Part shown: one piece after another, positions 38,234 through 46,730 of the stretch | Layout of the letters: every line of letters begins with the position of its first letter | How positions within the stretch are numbered: position 1 is the first letter of the stretch | Assembly: GCF_014204715.1 (NCBI RefSeq) | Contig: NZ_JACHLY010000001.1 | Location: 868,001 to 932,000, forward strand | Source of the DNA: Streptomonospora salina | GTDB lineage: Bacteria > Actinomycetota > Actinomycetes > Streptosporangiales > Streptosporangiaceae | Direction: 5' to 3' | Length of the DNA: 64,000 nucleotides | Translations under genes and position numbers: made by a program | The notes under the pieces: generated by a model | What the model saw: the letters and a program-made list of their open reading frames with translations, nothing else | The model's database searches: none | What the model was told of the DNA's origin: nothing

Positions 38234-39058
38234 TCACTCCCCGCGCGCCGCTGCGCGCACGCCGTTGTACCAGTACAAAACCCTGCGTTCCGCGAGGCCG
38301 AACAGCACGGAGAGCCCGAATCCGAGCAGGCCGAGCAGCAGGATGCCGCTCCACATCTCCGGGATGGCGAAGGTGCGCTGGAACTGGATGATCGTGTATC
38401 CCAGTCCGCTGCTGCTGGCGAACATCTCGCTGATCACCATCAGGATGATCGCGATCGACAGGCCCTGGCGCATGCCCGCCATGATCTGCGGGCTGGCGGA
38501 GCGCAGCACGAGCGTGGTCAGCCAGCGCCGGCCGCGGATGCCGTAGCAGCGGCAGGTGTCGGCCAGCACCGGATCGACGGCCCGCACTCCCTCGATGGTG
38601 TTGAGCAGGATGGGCCAGATGCATCCGGAGACGATCACCGCGAGTTTCATCGTGGTGTTGACACCGACGAACAGCATCAGCAACGGGACCAGCACCGGGG
38701 GCGGGATCGCGCGGAAGAACTCCAGGACGGGCTCCAGCAGCGCCCGCAGGCGGGCGGAGAGCCCGAGGACGATGCCCAGGGCCGCGCCGAGGACGGTGCC
38801 CAGGGCGAAGCCGCCGATCAGGCGTCCGATGCTGGGCAGCACGTCGGCTGCCAGTCGCTCGGTTCCCCAGACTTCGACGAAGGTCGCGGCGATCTCGCCG
38901 GGCGTGGGCAGGTAGTACAGGCCCGTCGCGAGGCTGGCGACCCACCAGATACCGATGAGCAGCAGCGGCAGCAGCACGATGTGCAAGACGCGCAGCACGA
39001 TCCGGGCCGCGCCGGGGTTTCGCGCTGCGGTGCGCGCGGTGGTGCTTGCGGCGCTCAC
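38234..39058 (-). CDS. ABC transporter permease, SsuC/TauC type (second)
   Basis: 274 residues from GTG 39058, whose GTGA overlaps the stop of the first permease gene; GAGGAG is six bases ahead. About six membrane segments. The coupling-helix region reads DPVLADTCRCYGIRGRRWLT, then LRSASPQIMAGMRQGLSIAII, as in BPD_transp_1 proteins. It forms a heterodimeric membrane pore with the permease encoded just upstream. Confidence 0.9.
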   Translation of the reverse strand: MSAASTTARTAARNPGAARIVLRVLHIVLLPLLLIGIWWVASLATGLYYLPTPGEIAATFVEVWGTERLAADVLPSIGRLIGGFALGTVLGAALGIVLGLSARLRALLEPVLEFFRAIPPPVLVPLLMLFVGVNTTMKLAVIVSGCIWPILLNTIEGVRAVDPVLADTCRCYGIRGRRWLTTLVLRSASPQIMAGMRQGLSIAIILMVISEMFASSSGLGYTIIQFQRTFAIPEMWSGILLLGLLGFGLSVLFGLAERRVLYWYNGVRAAARGE

Positions 39059-39906
39059 GCGTTCTCCTCTCCGCGGACCGAGGGATGCCAGCTCAGCGTC
39101 CGCCGCTCCAGTGCCCGCACGCCGACGTTGACGGCGACACCGAGGGCGCCGGTGGCGATGATGAGCGCGTAGACCAGCTCGGTCGCGTTGCTGTTCTTGG
39201 CGACGGAGATCTCCTGGCCCAGGCCGGGCGTGCCGATGACCAGCTGTCCGGTGATGGTCAGGATGAGCGCCACCGCCGCACCCAGGCGCAGCCCCGTCAG
39301 GACGTAGGGCAGTGCCGAGGGCCAGGCGACATAGCGCAGCCGCGCCAGCCGCCCGAGTCCGTAGGAGCGAGCGGTCTGCTCGGCGACCGGGTCGATGTCG
39401 GAGACCCCGTAGAGGACCTGGATGTAGATCTGCCAGAACGCCGCGTAGACCACGAGCAGCAGCGTCGAGGCCATGTCGGTGCCGTAGAGCAGGATCGCCA
39501 GCGGGATGAGCGCCACCGAGGGGATGGGGCGCAGGAACTCCACCGTCGAGGAGGTGAAGGCCCGCAGCACGGGGATCGATCCCACGACGAATCCCAGCAG
39601 AGCGGCGGCGGCGAAGGCGATGCCCAGGCCGATCGCCCACGTGAGCACGGTGTCGCCGACGGCGGTCCAGAACCGGGCGAGCACCAGCCGCTCGCCGAGC
39701 GTGGCGAGCACCTCCGAGGCCGGCGGCAGGAAGCGGGAGGGGACCAGGCCGATGCGCGGAACCGCTTCCCACAGCAGCAGGAAGCCGATGACTCCGATGG
39801 TCCCCAGCACGGCGCGGTCGGGCGGGCGGCGCAGAGTGCGGGGGCGTCCCCCCGCCCCGGAGGGACGGGCGGGGGGACGCGCGGTGTCGGCGGTAGCGGT
39901 CTTCAT
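39055..39906 (-). CDS. ABC transporter permease, SsuC/TauC type (first)
   Basis: 283 residues, about six membrane segments after a Pro/Arg-rich N-terminus. The coupling loop reads DPVAEQTARSYGLGRLARLRYV followed by WPSALPYVLTGLRLGAAVAL. Its ATG overlaps the substrate-binding-protein stop by four bases, and its stop overlaps the next permease by four. Two distinct permeases with one ATPase is a layout seen in phthalate-type aromatic importers of this superfamily. Confidence 0.9.
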   Translation of the reverse strand: MKTATADTARPPARPSGAGGRPRTLRRPPDRAVLGTIGVIGFLLLWEAVPRIGLVPSRFLPPASEVLATLGERLVLARFWTAVGDTVLTWAIGLGIAFAAAALLGFVVGSIPVLRAFTSSTVEFLRPIPSVALIPLAILLYGTDMASTLLLVVYAAFWQIYIQVLYGVSDIDPVAEQTARSYGLGRLARLRYVAWPSALPYVLTGLRLGAAVALILTITGQLVIGTPGLGQEISVAKNSNATELVYALIIATGALGVAVNVGVRALERRTLSWHPSVRGEENA

Positions 39907-40865
39907 CGGAACAGGGCGTCCATGTCGGGCTGGGACTCGATGACGCCGTCGTGCATCATCAGGTCGGCGACCGACTGGGCGGGCTCCTGGTAGTTCTCGG
40001 TGGGCCAGCGCGGCAGGCGGATCTGGTCGATGGCTTCGGAGTCGAGCTCGGTATAGTCGCCGAGGATGTCGCGGGCCGCGTCCGGGTTGTCCTCGGCGTA
40101 GGTGAGGGACTCGTTGATGGCGGCGGTGAAGTCGTCCACCAGCTCGGGATCCTCGTTGATCATCTGCTCGGTGGTGAAGTAATAGGCCACCGACAGGTCG
40201 GGGTCGGCGTCGACGAAGTTGGAGGCGACCTCGGTGGCTCCGCCGTTGAGCGAGGAGGTCAGGAACGGCTCGACGACCCAGGCGGCGTCGACGTCGCCGC
40301 GGTCGAGAGCGGCCGGCATCTCTGGGAAGGGCAGCTCGACGAACTCCACGGTGTCGGAGTCGCCGCCGTCCTCGCGGATGGAGTTGCGGACGGTGGTGTC
40401 GCCGATGTTCTCCAGGTTGTTCACCGCGACGGTCTTGTCTTCGAGGTCCTTGGCATCGGTGATGTCGCTGCCTTCGGGCGCCACGACGCCGCCGAAGTCG
40501 GCGCCCTGCTCACCGGTGCTCGTGACGCCGTTGGAGACGATCGTCAGCGGCAGATCGTTGCTGCGCCCGACGATGATCGAGGTGATGTTGCCGAAGGCGA
40601 AGTCGTAGTCGCCGGAGACGACGCTGGGCACGGCCTGGGCGCCGCCCGTCGTGTTCTCGATCTCCAAGTCGATGCCGTGCTTGTCGAAGATGCCCTGGTC
40701 GGCGCCGAGGTGCAGGGGCGCGACGTCGACGATGGGGATCGCTCCGACGGTGACGGACTTGTTACCGCCGCCGTCGCCGTCGCCGCCTTCCTGGCCACCG
40801 CCGCCGCAGGCTGTGCTGGCGAGCAGTGTGACCACAGCGGCCACGGGCAGAGTCATCCGGCGCAT
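39903..40865 (-). CDS. ABC substrate-binding lipoprotein, NMT1/SsuA-like
   Basis: 320 residues from ATG 40865, eight bases after AGGAG. The N-terminus is a lipoprotein signal (VVTLLASTACGGGG; lipidated Cys near residue 20) with a Gly/Asp-rich spacer. The periplasmic-type fold follows: SVTVGAIPIVDVAPLHLGAD, GGAQAVPSVVSGDYDFAFGN and DAAWVVEPFLTSSLNGGA are typical of the nitrate/sulfonate/thiamine-precursor binding proteins. It delivers the cargo to the two permeases encoded next. The ligand is not readable from sequence; aromatic acid or aldehyde is inferred from context. Confidence 0.88.
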   Translation of the reverse strand: MRRMTLPVAAVVTLLASTACGGGGQEGGDGDGGGNKSVTVGAIPIVDVAPLHLGADQGIFDKHGIDLEIENTTGGAQAVPSVVSGDYDFAFGNITSIIVGRSNDLPLTIVSNGVTSTGEQGADFGGVVAPEGSDITDAKDLEDKTVAVNNLENIGDTTVRNSIREDGGDSDTVEFVELPFPEMPAALDRGDVDAAWVVEPFLTSSLNGGATEVASNFVDADPDLSVAYYFTTEQMINEDPELVDDFTAAINESLTYAEDNPDAARDILGDYTELDSEAIDQIRLPRWPTENYQEPAQSVADLMMHDGVIESQPDMDALFR

Positions 40866-40927
40866 GTTGGGTCTCCTGGTGGGTGAATAGTCGGGCACAC
40901 GCCACTCACATCGACGCGAGTGGGGGA

Positions 40928-42058
40928 TCATCCCCAGACCTCGGCAGCGGTCTCGACGATCAGCCGCAGCTTGGCGGCCTGCTCGTCGTGGGTGAGGTCG
41001 TTGCCTTCGGAGGTGCTGGAGAAACCGCACTGAGGGGCGAGGCAGAGCTGTTCGAGCGGGATGTAGCGGCTCGCTTCCTCGATGCGGCGCTTGAGGTCGT
41101 CCTTGCTCTCGAGGGCGCCGCGCTTGGTCGTGACCAGGCCCAGCGCCACGTACTTGCCCTGCGGGACGAAACGCAGGGGCTCGAACCCGCCGGAGCGGGC
41201 GTCGTCGAACTCGAGGAAGTAACCGTCGACGTCGAGGGTGCCGAACAGTTCCTCGGCGACGTAATCGTAGCCGCCCTCGGCCACCCAGGAGGAGCGGAAG
41301 TTGCCGCGGCACATGTGCGTGGTGACGCGCATGCCTTCGGGACGGCCCGCGAGGGCGGCGTTGAGCTGATCGATGTAGCGGCGGTGGATCGCGCCGCCGT
41401 CGTCGCCGCGCTCGTCGATCATGGCGCGCTGGCGCGGGTCGTTGAGGTAGGCGAGGCTGGTGTCGTCGAGCTGCAGGTAGGTGCAGCCCAGCTCGCCGAT
41501 GCGGCGGATCTGTTCGGCGTAGGCGGCGGAGAGGTCGCGCCAGAAGTCCTCGGTGTCGGGGTAGACGCCGGGGTCGATGGAGGCCTGCCCGCCGCGGTAG
41601 TGGACCATGCTCGGCGAAGGGATGGTCAGCTTGGGCGTGGCGGTGGTGGCGGTGTCGCGCAGGAACGCGAAGTCGTCGGCGAAAATCGTGCGGTCCAGCC
41701 CGACGGTGCCGCTGACTTCCAGGGCGGCGGGGGTGAACTCGATGTCGCCCTGCTCGTTGTGGAAGGTGACGTTGAGGTCGCCGGGCGCCTTGGTGATCCC
41801 GCCGAGCTGGTAGATGAAGTCCATGTGCCAGGAAGCGCGCCGGAACTCGCCGTCGGTGGCCGAGGACAGCCCGGCTTCTTCCTGCATGCGGACGACGTCG
41901 CGGATCGCGTCGTCCTCGATCCGGCGCAACTCGTGATCGTCGAGCGCGCCTTCGGCGTGGCGGGAACGGGCGTCGAGCAGGCGGCGCGGACGCAGCAGGC
42001 TGCCCACGTGGTCGGCGCGGAAGGGCGGTTCGTCGCGGCCCCTGGCGGGGAGTGTCAT
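40928..42058 (-). CDS. MetE-like cobalamin-independent methyltransferase (C-terminal-domain type)
   Basis: 376 residues, the length of the stand-alone MetE C-terminal barrel, not full MetE (about 750). Barrel start PPFRADHVGSLLRPRRLLDA; zinc ligands are probably the His and Cys of VTTHMCRGN and the Cys of LAPQCGFSS near the end; DGEFRRASWHMDF and YLQLDDTSLAYL are family blocks. Such proteins transfer a methyl group to a thiol or from a methylated substrate. It is the first gene of the operon with the ABC importer and aldehyde dehydrogenase, divergent from the IclR gene. Possible roles: demethylating an imported methoxy- or methylthio-compound, or methionine recycling. Both are speculative. 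Confidence 0.85.
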   Translation of the reverse strand: MTLPARGRDEPPFRADHVGSLLRPRRLLDARSRHAEGALDDHELRRIEDDAIRDVVRMQEEAGLSSATDGEFRRASWHMDFIYQLGGITKAPGDLNVTFHNEQGDIEFTPAALEVSGTVGLDRTIFADDFAFLRDTATTATPKLTIPSPSMVHYRGGQASIDPGVYPDTEDFWRDLSAAYAEQIRRIGELGCTYLQLDDTSLAYLNDPRQRAMIDERGDDGGAIHRRYIDQLNAALAGRPEGMRVTTHMCRGNFRSSWVAEGGYDYVAEELFGTLDVDGYFLEFDDARSGGFEPLRFVPQGKYVALGLVTTKRGALESKDDLKRRIEEASRYIPLEQLCLAPQCGFSSTSEGNDLTHDEQAAKLRLIVETAAEVWG

Positions 42059-42280
42059 CGTTCGCCGGTCTCCCTTCGGATCCTCGGTGCGCTCCGGCGC
42101 GGGGTGTCCGGCGCGTCGGGCACACCCGCTGGGGTGCTGCGGCACCGGGTCGGTACGGGCGGCGGACGGTGTCCGCCGCCGGGCTGCTCGCCGGAATGCG
42201 GCAATGGCCCGATCGCCCGCCACCGGGGGCGGTAGCCGCGGTCGAGTGCCTAGGCACCGTACCGCATCCACCCTCTGCTG

Positions 42281-42295
42281 TACGAAATACGAACA
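42281..42295. promoter_or_regulatory. Candidate IclR-regulator site A
   Basis: TACGAAATACGAACA fits TNCGNNWTRMGAACA, the pattern shared by four sites in this block. It is about 220 bases upstream of the MetE-like start. Confidence 0.5.
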
Positions 42296-42321
42296 AGCGT
42301 TCTTCGAGCGAACGTAAGTGA

Positions 42322-42333
42322 GGGTGATCACCC
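42322..42333. repeat. Perfect palindrome GGGTGATCACCC
   Basis: Twelve-base perfect palindrome midway between the two IclR-motif copies. It is a possible operator for another regulator, or chance. Confidence 0.35.
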
Positions 42334-42398
42334 ACGTCAACCCCTACATAACGGATGACCCCACCGGTGGTACCCGCCGTCACCTGGGGCGCCGCTTG

Positions 42399-42413
42399 TT
42401 CGGTATGAGAACA
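42399..42413. promoter_or_regulatory. Candidate IclR-regulator site B
   Basis: TTCGGTATGAGAACA fits the shared motif and, with the preceding TG, also forms an inverted repeat TGTTC-N7-GAACA. It lies 84 bases before the IclR start codon, suitable for autoregulation. Confidence 0.55.
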
Positions 42414-42496
42414 TCCCCCTAGGCGCCTGGACGCGGAGCGGTGCGCCGCGCACCCCGCGCAGCCTGAAGCGCCGCCGAAACCGAAGGGAACAGAAC

Positions 42497-43312
42497 ATGA
42501 GCACGGACCTCACCGACACCGGCGCGCAGCCCAAGGGCGAACACTACGTGCAGTCGCTGGAGCGCGGTCTGGCCGTGATCCGCGCCTTCACCTCGCAGAG
42601 CCCGACGATGACGCTCAGTGAGGTCGCGCGAGGCACCGGGCTCACCCGCGCCGCGGCCCGCCGCTTCCTGCTCACTCTGGTCGACATGGGCTACGTGCGC
42701 ACCGACGGCCGGCTTTTCTCGCTGACGCCGCGGGTGCTGGAGCTGGGGTATGCCTACCTGTCTTCGGCCGGACTTCCCGAGGTCGCCCAGCCGCACTTGG
42801 AGCGGCTGGCCGCGGAACTGCACGAGTCCTCCTCGGTATCGGTGCTCGACGGCGGCGACGTCGTCTACGTGGCCCGGGTGTCCACCTCGCGGATCATGAA
42901 CGTGGCGATCAACGTCGGCACCCGCTTCCCGGCGTATGCGACGTCGATGGGGCGGGTGCTGCTGGCGGGCCGACCGGTCGACGAGCTCGACGCCTACCTG
43001 GACGGCACCGACCTGGCGCGGCTGACCGCTTACACGCTGACGACGCCCGGCCGGCTGCGCGCCGAGATCGAACGGGTGCGCAACCAGGGATGGTCGCTGG
43101 TCGACCAGGAGCTGGAGGAAGGGCTGCGCTCGGTGGCCGCACCCGTGCGCGACCGCGAGGGCCGGGTGGTCGCGGCGGTCAACGTCTCGGCGCACGCCAG
43201 CCGGTCCTCGGTGGAGGACATCCGGCGCGACCTGCTGCCCGCGCTACTGGCCTCGGCCGCGCGCATCGAGGCCGACCTGGAGATCTCCCAGCGAGCGTCG
43301 GGCCACCTCTGA
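42497..43312 (+). CDS. IclR-family regulator of aromatic catabolism (PcaR/PobR type)
   Basis: 271 residues from ATG 42497, after AAGGGA. HYVQSLERGLAVIRAFTSQS opens the winged helix, with LSEVARGTGLTRAAARRFLL as the DNA-reading helices (about residues 35-55). The C-terminal effector domain has VVYVARVSTSRIMNVAINVG, GTRFPAYATSMGRVLLA and GWSLVDQELEEGLRSVAAPV, the pattern of PcaR, PcaU and CatR-like regulators that sense protocatechuate or beta-ketoadipate. It sits between two divergent aromatic-related units and probably controls both. Confidence 0.92.
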   Translation: MSTDLTDTGAQPKGEHYVQSLERGLAVIRAFTSQSPTMTLSEVARGTGLTRAAARRFLLTLVDMGYVRTDGRLFSLTPRVLELGYAYLSSAGLPEVAQPHLERLAAELHESSSVSVLDGGDVVYVARVSTSRIMNVAINVGTRFPAYATSMGRVLLAGRPVDELDAYLDGTDLARLTAYTLTTPGRLRAEIERVRNQGWSLVDQELEEGLRSVAAPVRDREGRVVAAVNVSAHASRSSVEDIRRDLLPALLASAARIEADLEISQRASGHL

Positions 43313-43638
43313 CGCCCGCCGCGGCGCCCTTCTTTCCGGCCGCCGCCCGCTCGGGCCACTGCGCTCCGCTCCACCGGCCCACCCGGCGCCACCGCTGGGC
43401 CCCGCCGCGCCGCGCCGCCGCCGAGGGCACGCCCGGAGCACCCGCGGCCCGCACAGTCCCGCACCCCGCGCCGATCGCACCGCCCCCTGCGGCGGCCCCG
43501 CGTCCCCCCGAACCGCCCGGCGCCGTGATCACCGAGGGTCGCCCCGCCGCTGGATTCCCGCGCACCGCCTGCTCACCCAGGGTCGTTCGCACCGGGGTCA
43601 TCCGGTCTTGACCCATGGGATGACTGTCGGCAATGATG

Positions 43639-43653
43639 TGCGTATTAAGAACA
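43639..43653. promoter_or_regulatory. Candidate IclR-regulator site D
   Basis: TGCGTATTAAGAACA fits the shared motif. It lies 19 bases from site C in the same orientation, so the two would lie on nearly the same DNA face. Confidence 0.5.
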
Positions 43654-43657
43654 TCCA

Positions 43658-43672
43658 TTCGGCATACGAACA
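43658..43672. promoter_or_regulatory. Candidate IclR-regulator site C
   Basis: TTCGGCATACGAACA fits the shared motif and ends 15 bases before the pcaI ATG. A protein bound here would cover or touch the promoter. Confidence 0.55.
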
Positions 43673-43687
43673 GATTTGGATCCGCTT

Positions 43688-44512
43688 ATGATCGTGCCGC
43701 TGGACGAGGGTGTACGCGAACTCGTCGGCGACTCGGACACGGTCGCGCTGGAGGGCTTCACCCACCTGATCCCGGTGGCCGCCGGCCACGAGATCATCCG
43801 GCAGGGCAGGCGCGACCTCACTCTGGCCCGCATGACCCCCGACATCGTCTACGACCAGCTGATCGGTGCGGGCTGCGCCGCGAAACTCGTCTTCTCCTGG
43901 GGCGGCAACCCCGGAGTGGGCTCCCTCCACCGGTTCCGCGACGCCATCCAGCACGGCTGGCCCCGCCCCCTGGAGATCGAGGAGCACAGCCACGCGGGCA
44001 TGGCCAACCGCTACGTCGCCGGAGCCTCCGGCCTCCCCTTCGCGGTACTGCGCGGCTACGCCGGAACCGACCTCGTCGGCCAGACCGAGACCATCAAAAC
44101 CGTCGAGTGCCCCTTCACCGGCGAGCACCTGGCCGCCGTCCCCGCCCTCAACCCCGACGTCGCGATCGTGCACGCCCAGCGGGCCGACCGCCACGGCAAC
44201 GTCCAGCTCTGGGGCATCACCGGCATCCAGAAGGAGGCCGTGCTGGCCGCCGAGCGGTCCCTGGTCACCGTCGAGGAGATCGTCGACGAACTCGACCCCG
44301 TCCCCGGCCAGGTGATCCTGCCCGCCCGCGTCGTCAGCGCGGTGTCGGTCGTCCCCGGCGGCTCCCGCCCCTCCTACGCCCACGGTTACTACGCCCGGGA
44401 CAACGGCGCTTACCAGGACTGGGACGTCGTCAGCCGCGAGCGCGAGAAGTTCGCCGCATGGCTGAAGGACGACGTGGGCGCCGACGCCCCGCTGCCCGGA
44501 AAGGCAGGATGA
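43688..44512 (+). CDS. pcaI: 3-oxoadipate CoA-transferase, alpha subunit
   Basis: 274 residues from ATG 43688; the frame also permits TTG 43676. No clear ribosome site is present, so leaderless or weak initiation is possible. It activates beta-ketoadipate with CoA from succinyl-CoA together with PcaJ. Family blocks: GDSDTVALEGFTHLIPVAAG, SWGGNPGVGSLHRFRDA, VALNPDVAIVHAQRADRHGN-type strand (ALNPDVAIVHAQRADRHGNV). One base separates its stop from pcaJ. First structural gene of the pca operon. Confidence 0.92.
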   Translation: MIVPLDEGVRELVGDSDTVALEGFTHLIPVAAGHEIIRQGRRDLTLARMTPDIVYDQLIGAGCAAKLVFSWGGNPGVGSLHRFRDAIQHGWPRPLEIEEHSHAGMANRYVAGASGLPFAVLRGYAGTDLVGQTETIKTVECPFTGEHLAAVPALNPDVAIVHAQRADRHGNVQLWGITGIQKEAVLAAERSLVTVEEIVDELDPVPGQVILPARVVSAVSVVPGGSRPSYAHGYYARDNGAYQDWDVVSREREKFAAWLKDDVGADAPLPGKAG

Positions 44513-44513
44513 G

Positions 44514-45272
44514 ATGACGACAGCGACCGGCTATACCTCGGACGAGATGATGACGGTGGCCGCCGCCCACGCCCTGACCTCCGAGATGGCCTGCTTCGTA
44601 GGCATCGGCCTACCCAGCACCGCCGCCAACCTCGCCTGCCGCACCCACGCGCGGGACCTGTGGATGATCTACGAGTCGGGAACCCTGGGCACCCGCCCCG
44701 ACACGCTTCCGCTGTCCATCGGCGACGGCGTGCTCGCCGAAACCGCCGACACCGTCGTCTCGGTGCCCGAAGTCTTCAACTACTGGCTCCAACCGGGCCG
44801 CATCGACGTCGGCTTCCTCGGCGCAGCCCAGATCGACCGCTACGCCAACATCAACACCACCGTCATCGGCGACTACGCCGACCCCAAGGTGCGCCTTCCC
44901 GGCGCCGGCGGCGCGCCCGAGATCGCCGCGTCCTGCCGTGAGGTCGTCGTGATCGTCCGCCAGAGCGCACGCACCTTCGTGGACCGCGCCGACTTCGTGA
45001 CGTCGGTCGGCCACGGCCGCGGCCCCGGCGACCGCGACCGCCTGGGGCTGCGCGGCGCCGGCCCCACCCGCGTCATCACCGACCTGGGCGTACTCAAACC
45101 CGACCCCGGCACCCGGGAACTGACCCTGGTGCAGCTGCACGCGGGCGTCACCGTCGACGACGTCCGCGCCGCCACCGGCTGGGAACTGGCCGTCTCCCCC
45201 GACCTGGCCACCACCCCCGAGCCCACAGCCGAAGAGCTGGCAGTGCTGCGTTCGCTGACCGGGCGGGACTAG
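44514..45272 (+). CDS. pcaJ: 3-oxoadipate CoA-transferase, beta subunit
   Basis: 252 residues. Subunit B of the CoA-transferase; the catalytic Glu that forms the CoA thioester is probably the Glu of WMIYESGTLGTRPD near residue 60. CFVGIGLPSTAANLA and DVGFLGAAQIDRYANINTT are the characteristic flanking blocks. AGGA lies five bases before ATG 44514. A 206-base gap then separates it from pcaF, the only long gap in the run pcaI to pcaC. Confidence 0.93.
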   Translation: MTTATGYTSDEMMTVAAAHALTSEMACFVGIGLPSTAANLACRTHARDLWMIYESGTLGTRPDTLPLSIGDGVLAETADTVVSVPEVFNYWLQPGRIDVGFLGAAQIDRYANINTTVIGDYADPKVRLPGAGGAPEIAASCREVVVIVRQSARTFVDRADFVTSVGHGRGPGDRDRLGLRGAGPTRVITDLGVLKPDPGTRELTLVQLHAGVTVDDVRAATGWELAVSPDLATTPEPTAEELAVLRSLTGRD

Positions 45273-45478
45273 AGGACCAGGGAAAGCACCGGGAAACCGG
45301 GGAGCGGACCCGCGGCGGGTACACGGGACTGATAAGCAGTGTTGCACCGGCGATACGCCCCACAGGCCGCAGGACGCGGCGAGCCGAGCCGGGCGGCGGC
45401 GCGCGTCGCCGCCCCCCGCCGGCTCCTCCCCCGGCACCCGCTCGGCGGCTCCGCCCGCTCGTAGCAGAAAGGCCCGCA

Positions 45479-46654
45479 ATGACCGACGTATACGTCCTGG
45501 ACGCGGTGCGCACCCCGTTCGGCAAGCACGGCGGCGCGCTCGCCGGGGTGCGCCCCGACGACCTCGCCGCCCACGCCGTCCGCGGCCTCGTCGAACGCAC
45601 ACCCGGGCTCGACCCCGCCGCCGTCGACGACGTCTACTTCGGCGACGCCAACGGCGCCGGCGAGGACAACCGCAACGTCGCCCGCATGGCCGCGCTGCTG
45701 GCCGGGCTGCCCACGTCCGTGCCCGGCGCCACGCTGAACCGGCTGTGCGGGTCGGGGCTGGAGGCCGTCATCGCCGCCAACCGCGCGGTCGCGGTCGACG
45801 ACGCCTCACTGATCCTGGCCGGCGGCGTGGAGTCGATGAGCCGCGCGCCCTGGGTGCTGCCCAAGCCCGCCAAGGGCTTCCCCGCCGGGCACGAGACACT
45901 GCACTCCACGACACTGGGCTGGCGCATGGTCAACCCGGCCATGCCCGCGGAGTGGACCGTCTCGCTGGGCGAGTGCACCGAGCAGATCGCCGAGCAGTAC
46001 GGCATCGAGCGTTCCGAGCAGGACGCGTTCGCGCTGCGCAGTCACACCAAGGCCGCCGAGGCCTGGAGCAAGGGCGTCTTCGACGCCGAGATCGTGCCGG
46101 TGCCCGGCGTCGACCTCGCGCGCGACGAAAGCGTCCGCGACACCTCGCTGGACAAGCTCGCCGGGCTCAAGCCGGCGTTCCGCCCCGACGGCACCGTCAC
46201 CGCCGGCAACTCCTCGCCGCTCAACGACGGCGCGGCCGCCCTGCTGATCGGCGGCGAGCAGGCCGCCGCGGCCACCGGAGCCGCGCCGCTGGCGCGTATC
46301 GTCAGCCGCGGCGTCGCCGGAGTGGAGCCGCACCGCTTCGGCGTCGGACCGGTGGAGGCCGCCGAGACCGCGCTGTCGCGCGCGGGCATCGGCTGGGACG
46401 ACCTTTCGGCCGTCGAACTCAACGAGGCCTTCGCCGCCCAATCGCTGGCCTGCCTGCGGCGCTGGCCCGGCCTGGACCCGGAGATCGTCAACCCCAACGG
46501 CGGCGCCATCGCCATCGGCCACCCGCTCGGCGCCTCCGGCGCGCGGATCCTGGGCTCGCTCGCCCACGAACTGCACCGCCGCGGCGGCGGATGGGGACTG
46601 GCCGCGATCTGCATCGGCGTAGGCCAGGGCCTCGCCGTGGTGCTGCACGCCTGA
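45479..46654 (+). CDS. pcaF: Beta-ketoadipyl-CoA thiolase
   Basis: 391 residues. Complete thiolase: acyl-accepting Cys90 in LNRLCGSGLEAV, His348 in GGAIAIGHPLGASGARI, and Cys378 in CIGVGQG. It cleaves beta-ketoadipyl-CoA to succinyl-CoA and acetyl-CoA, the last step of the pathway; general acetyl-CoA acetyltransferase activity cannot be excluded, but its place between pcaJ and pcaH argues for PcaF. AGAAAGG is eight bases before the ATG. Confidence 0.94.
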   Translation: MTDVYVLDAVRTPFGKHGGALAGVRPDDLAAHAVRGLVERTPGLDPAAVDDVYFGDANGAGEDNRNVARMAALLAGLPTSVPGATLNRLCGSGLEAVIAANRAVAVDDASLILAGGVESMSRAPWVLPKPAKGFPAGHETLHSTTLGWRMVNPAMPAEWTVSLGECTEQIAEQYGIERSEQDAFALRSHTKAAEAWSKGVFDAEIVPVPGVDLARDESVRDTSLDKLAGLKPAFRPDGTVTAGNSSPLNDGAAALLIGGEQAAAATGAAPLARIVSRGVAGVEPHRFGVGPVEAAETALSRAGIGWDDLSAVELNEAFAAQSLACLRRWPGLDPEIVNPNGGAIAIGHPLGASGARILGSLAHELHRRGGGWGLAAICIGVGQGLAVVLHA

Positions 46655-46730
46655 CGACGCGCAGCCGGGCCCGAACCGGAACCGGGCCCACTCCGCACCC
46701 GTTCGAGCACAGGCAGGAGGAACAGGAGCC

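Larger units (their letters stand above)
42059..42496. promoter_or_regulatory. Divergent control region, MetE-like/ABC operon and IclR gene
   Basis: 438 bases without a gene. The right half (42280-42420) is lower in GC and carries two copies of the proposed IclR-site motif (42281-42295 and 42399-42413) and a perfect 12-bp palindrome GGGTGATCACCC (42322-42333). This is the expected place for joint control of the uptake operon and the regulator gene. Confidence 0.6.
43313..43687. promoter_or_regulatory. Region between IclR gene and pcaI
   Basis: 375 bases without a gene. The first 290 are extremely GC-rich with no structure I can name. The last 60 are AT-richer and hold two tandem copies of the IclR-site motif directly before pcaI. 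Confidence 0.5.

Noticed and set aside
43090-43611. Pro/Ala-rich frame extending past the IclR gene into the gap before pcaI
   Set aside because: Overlaps the IclR gene in another frame, low complexity, no initiation signal.
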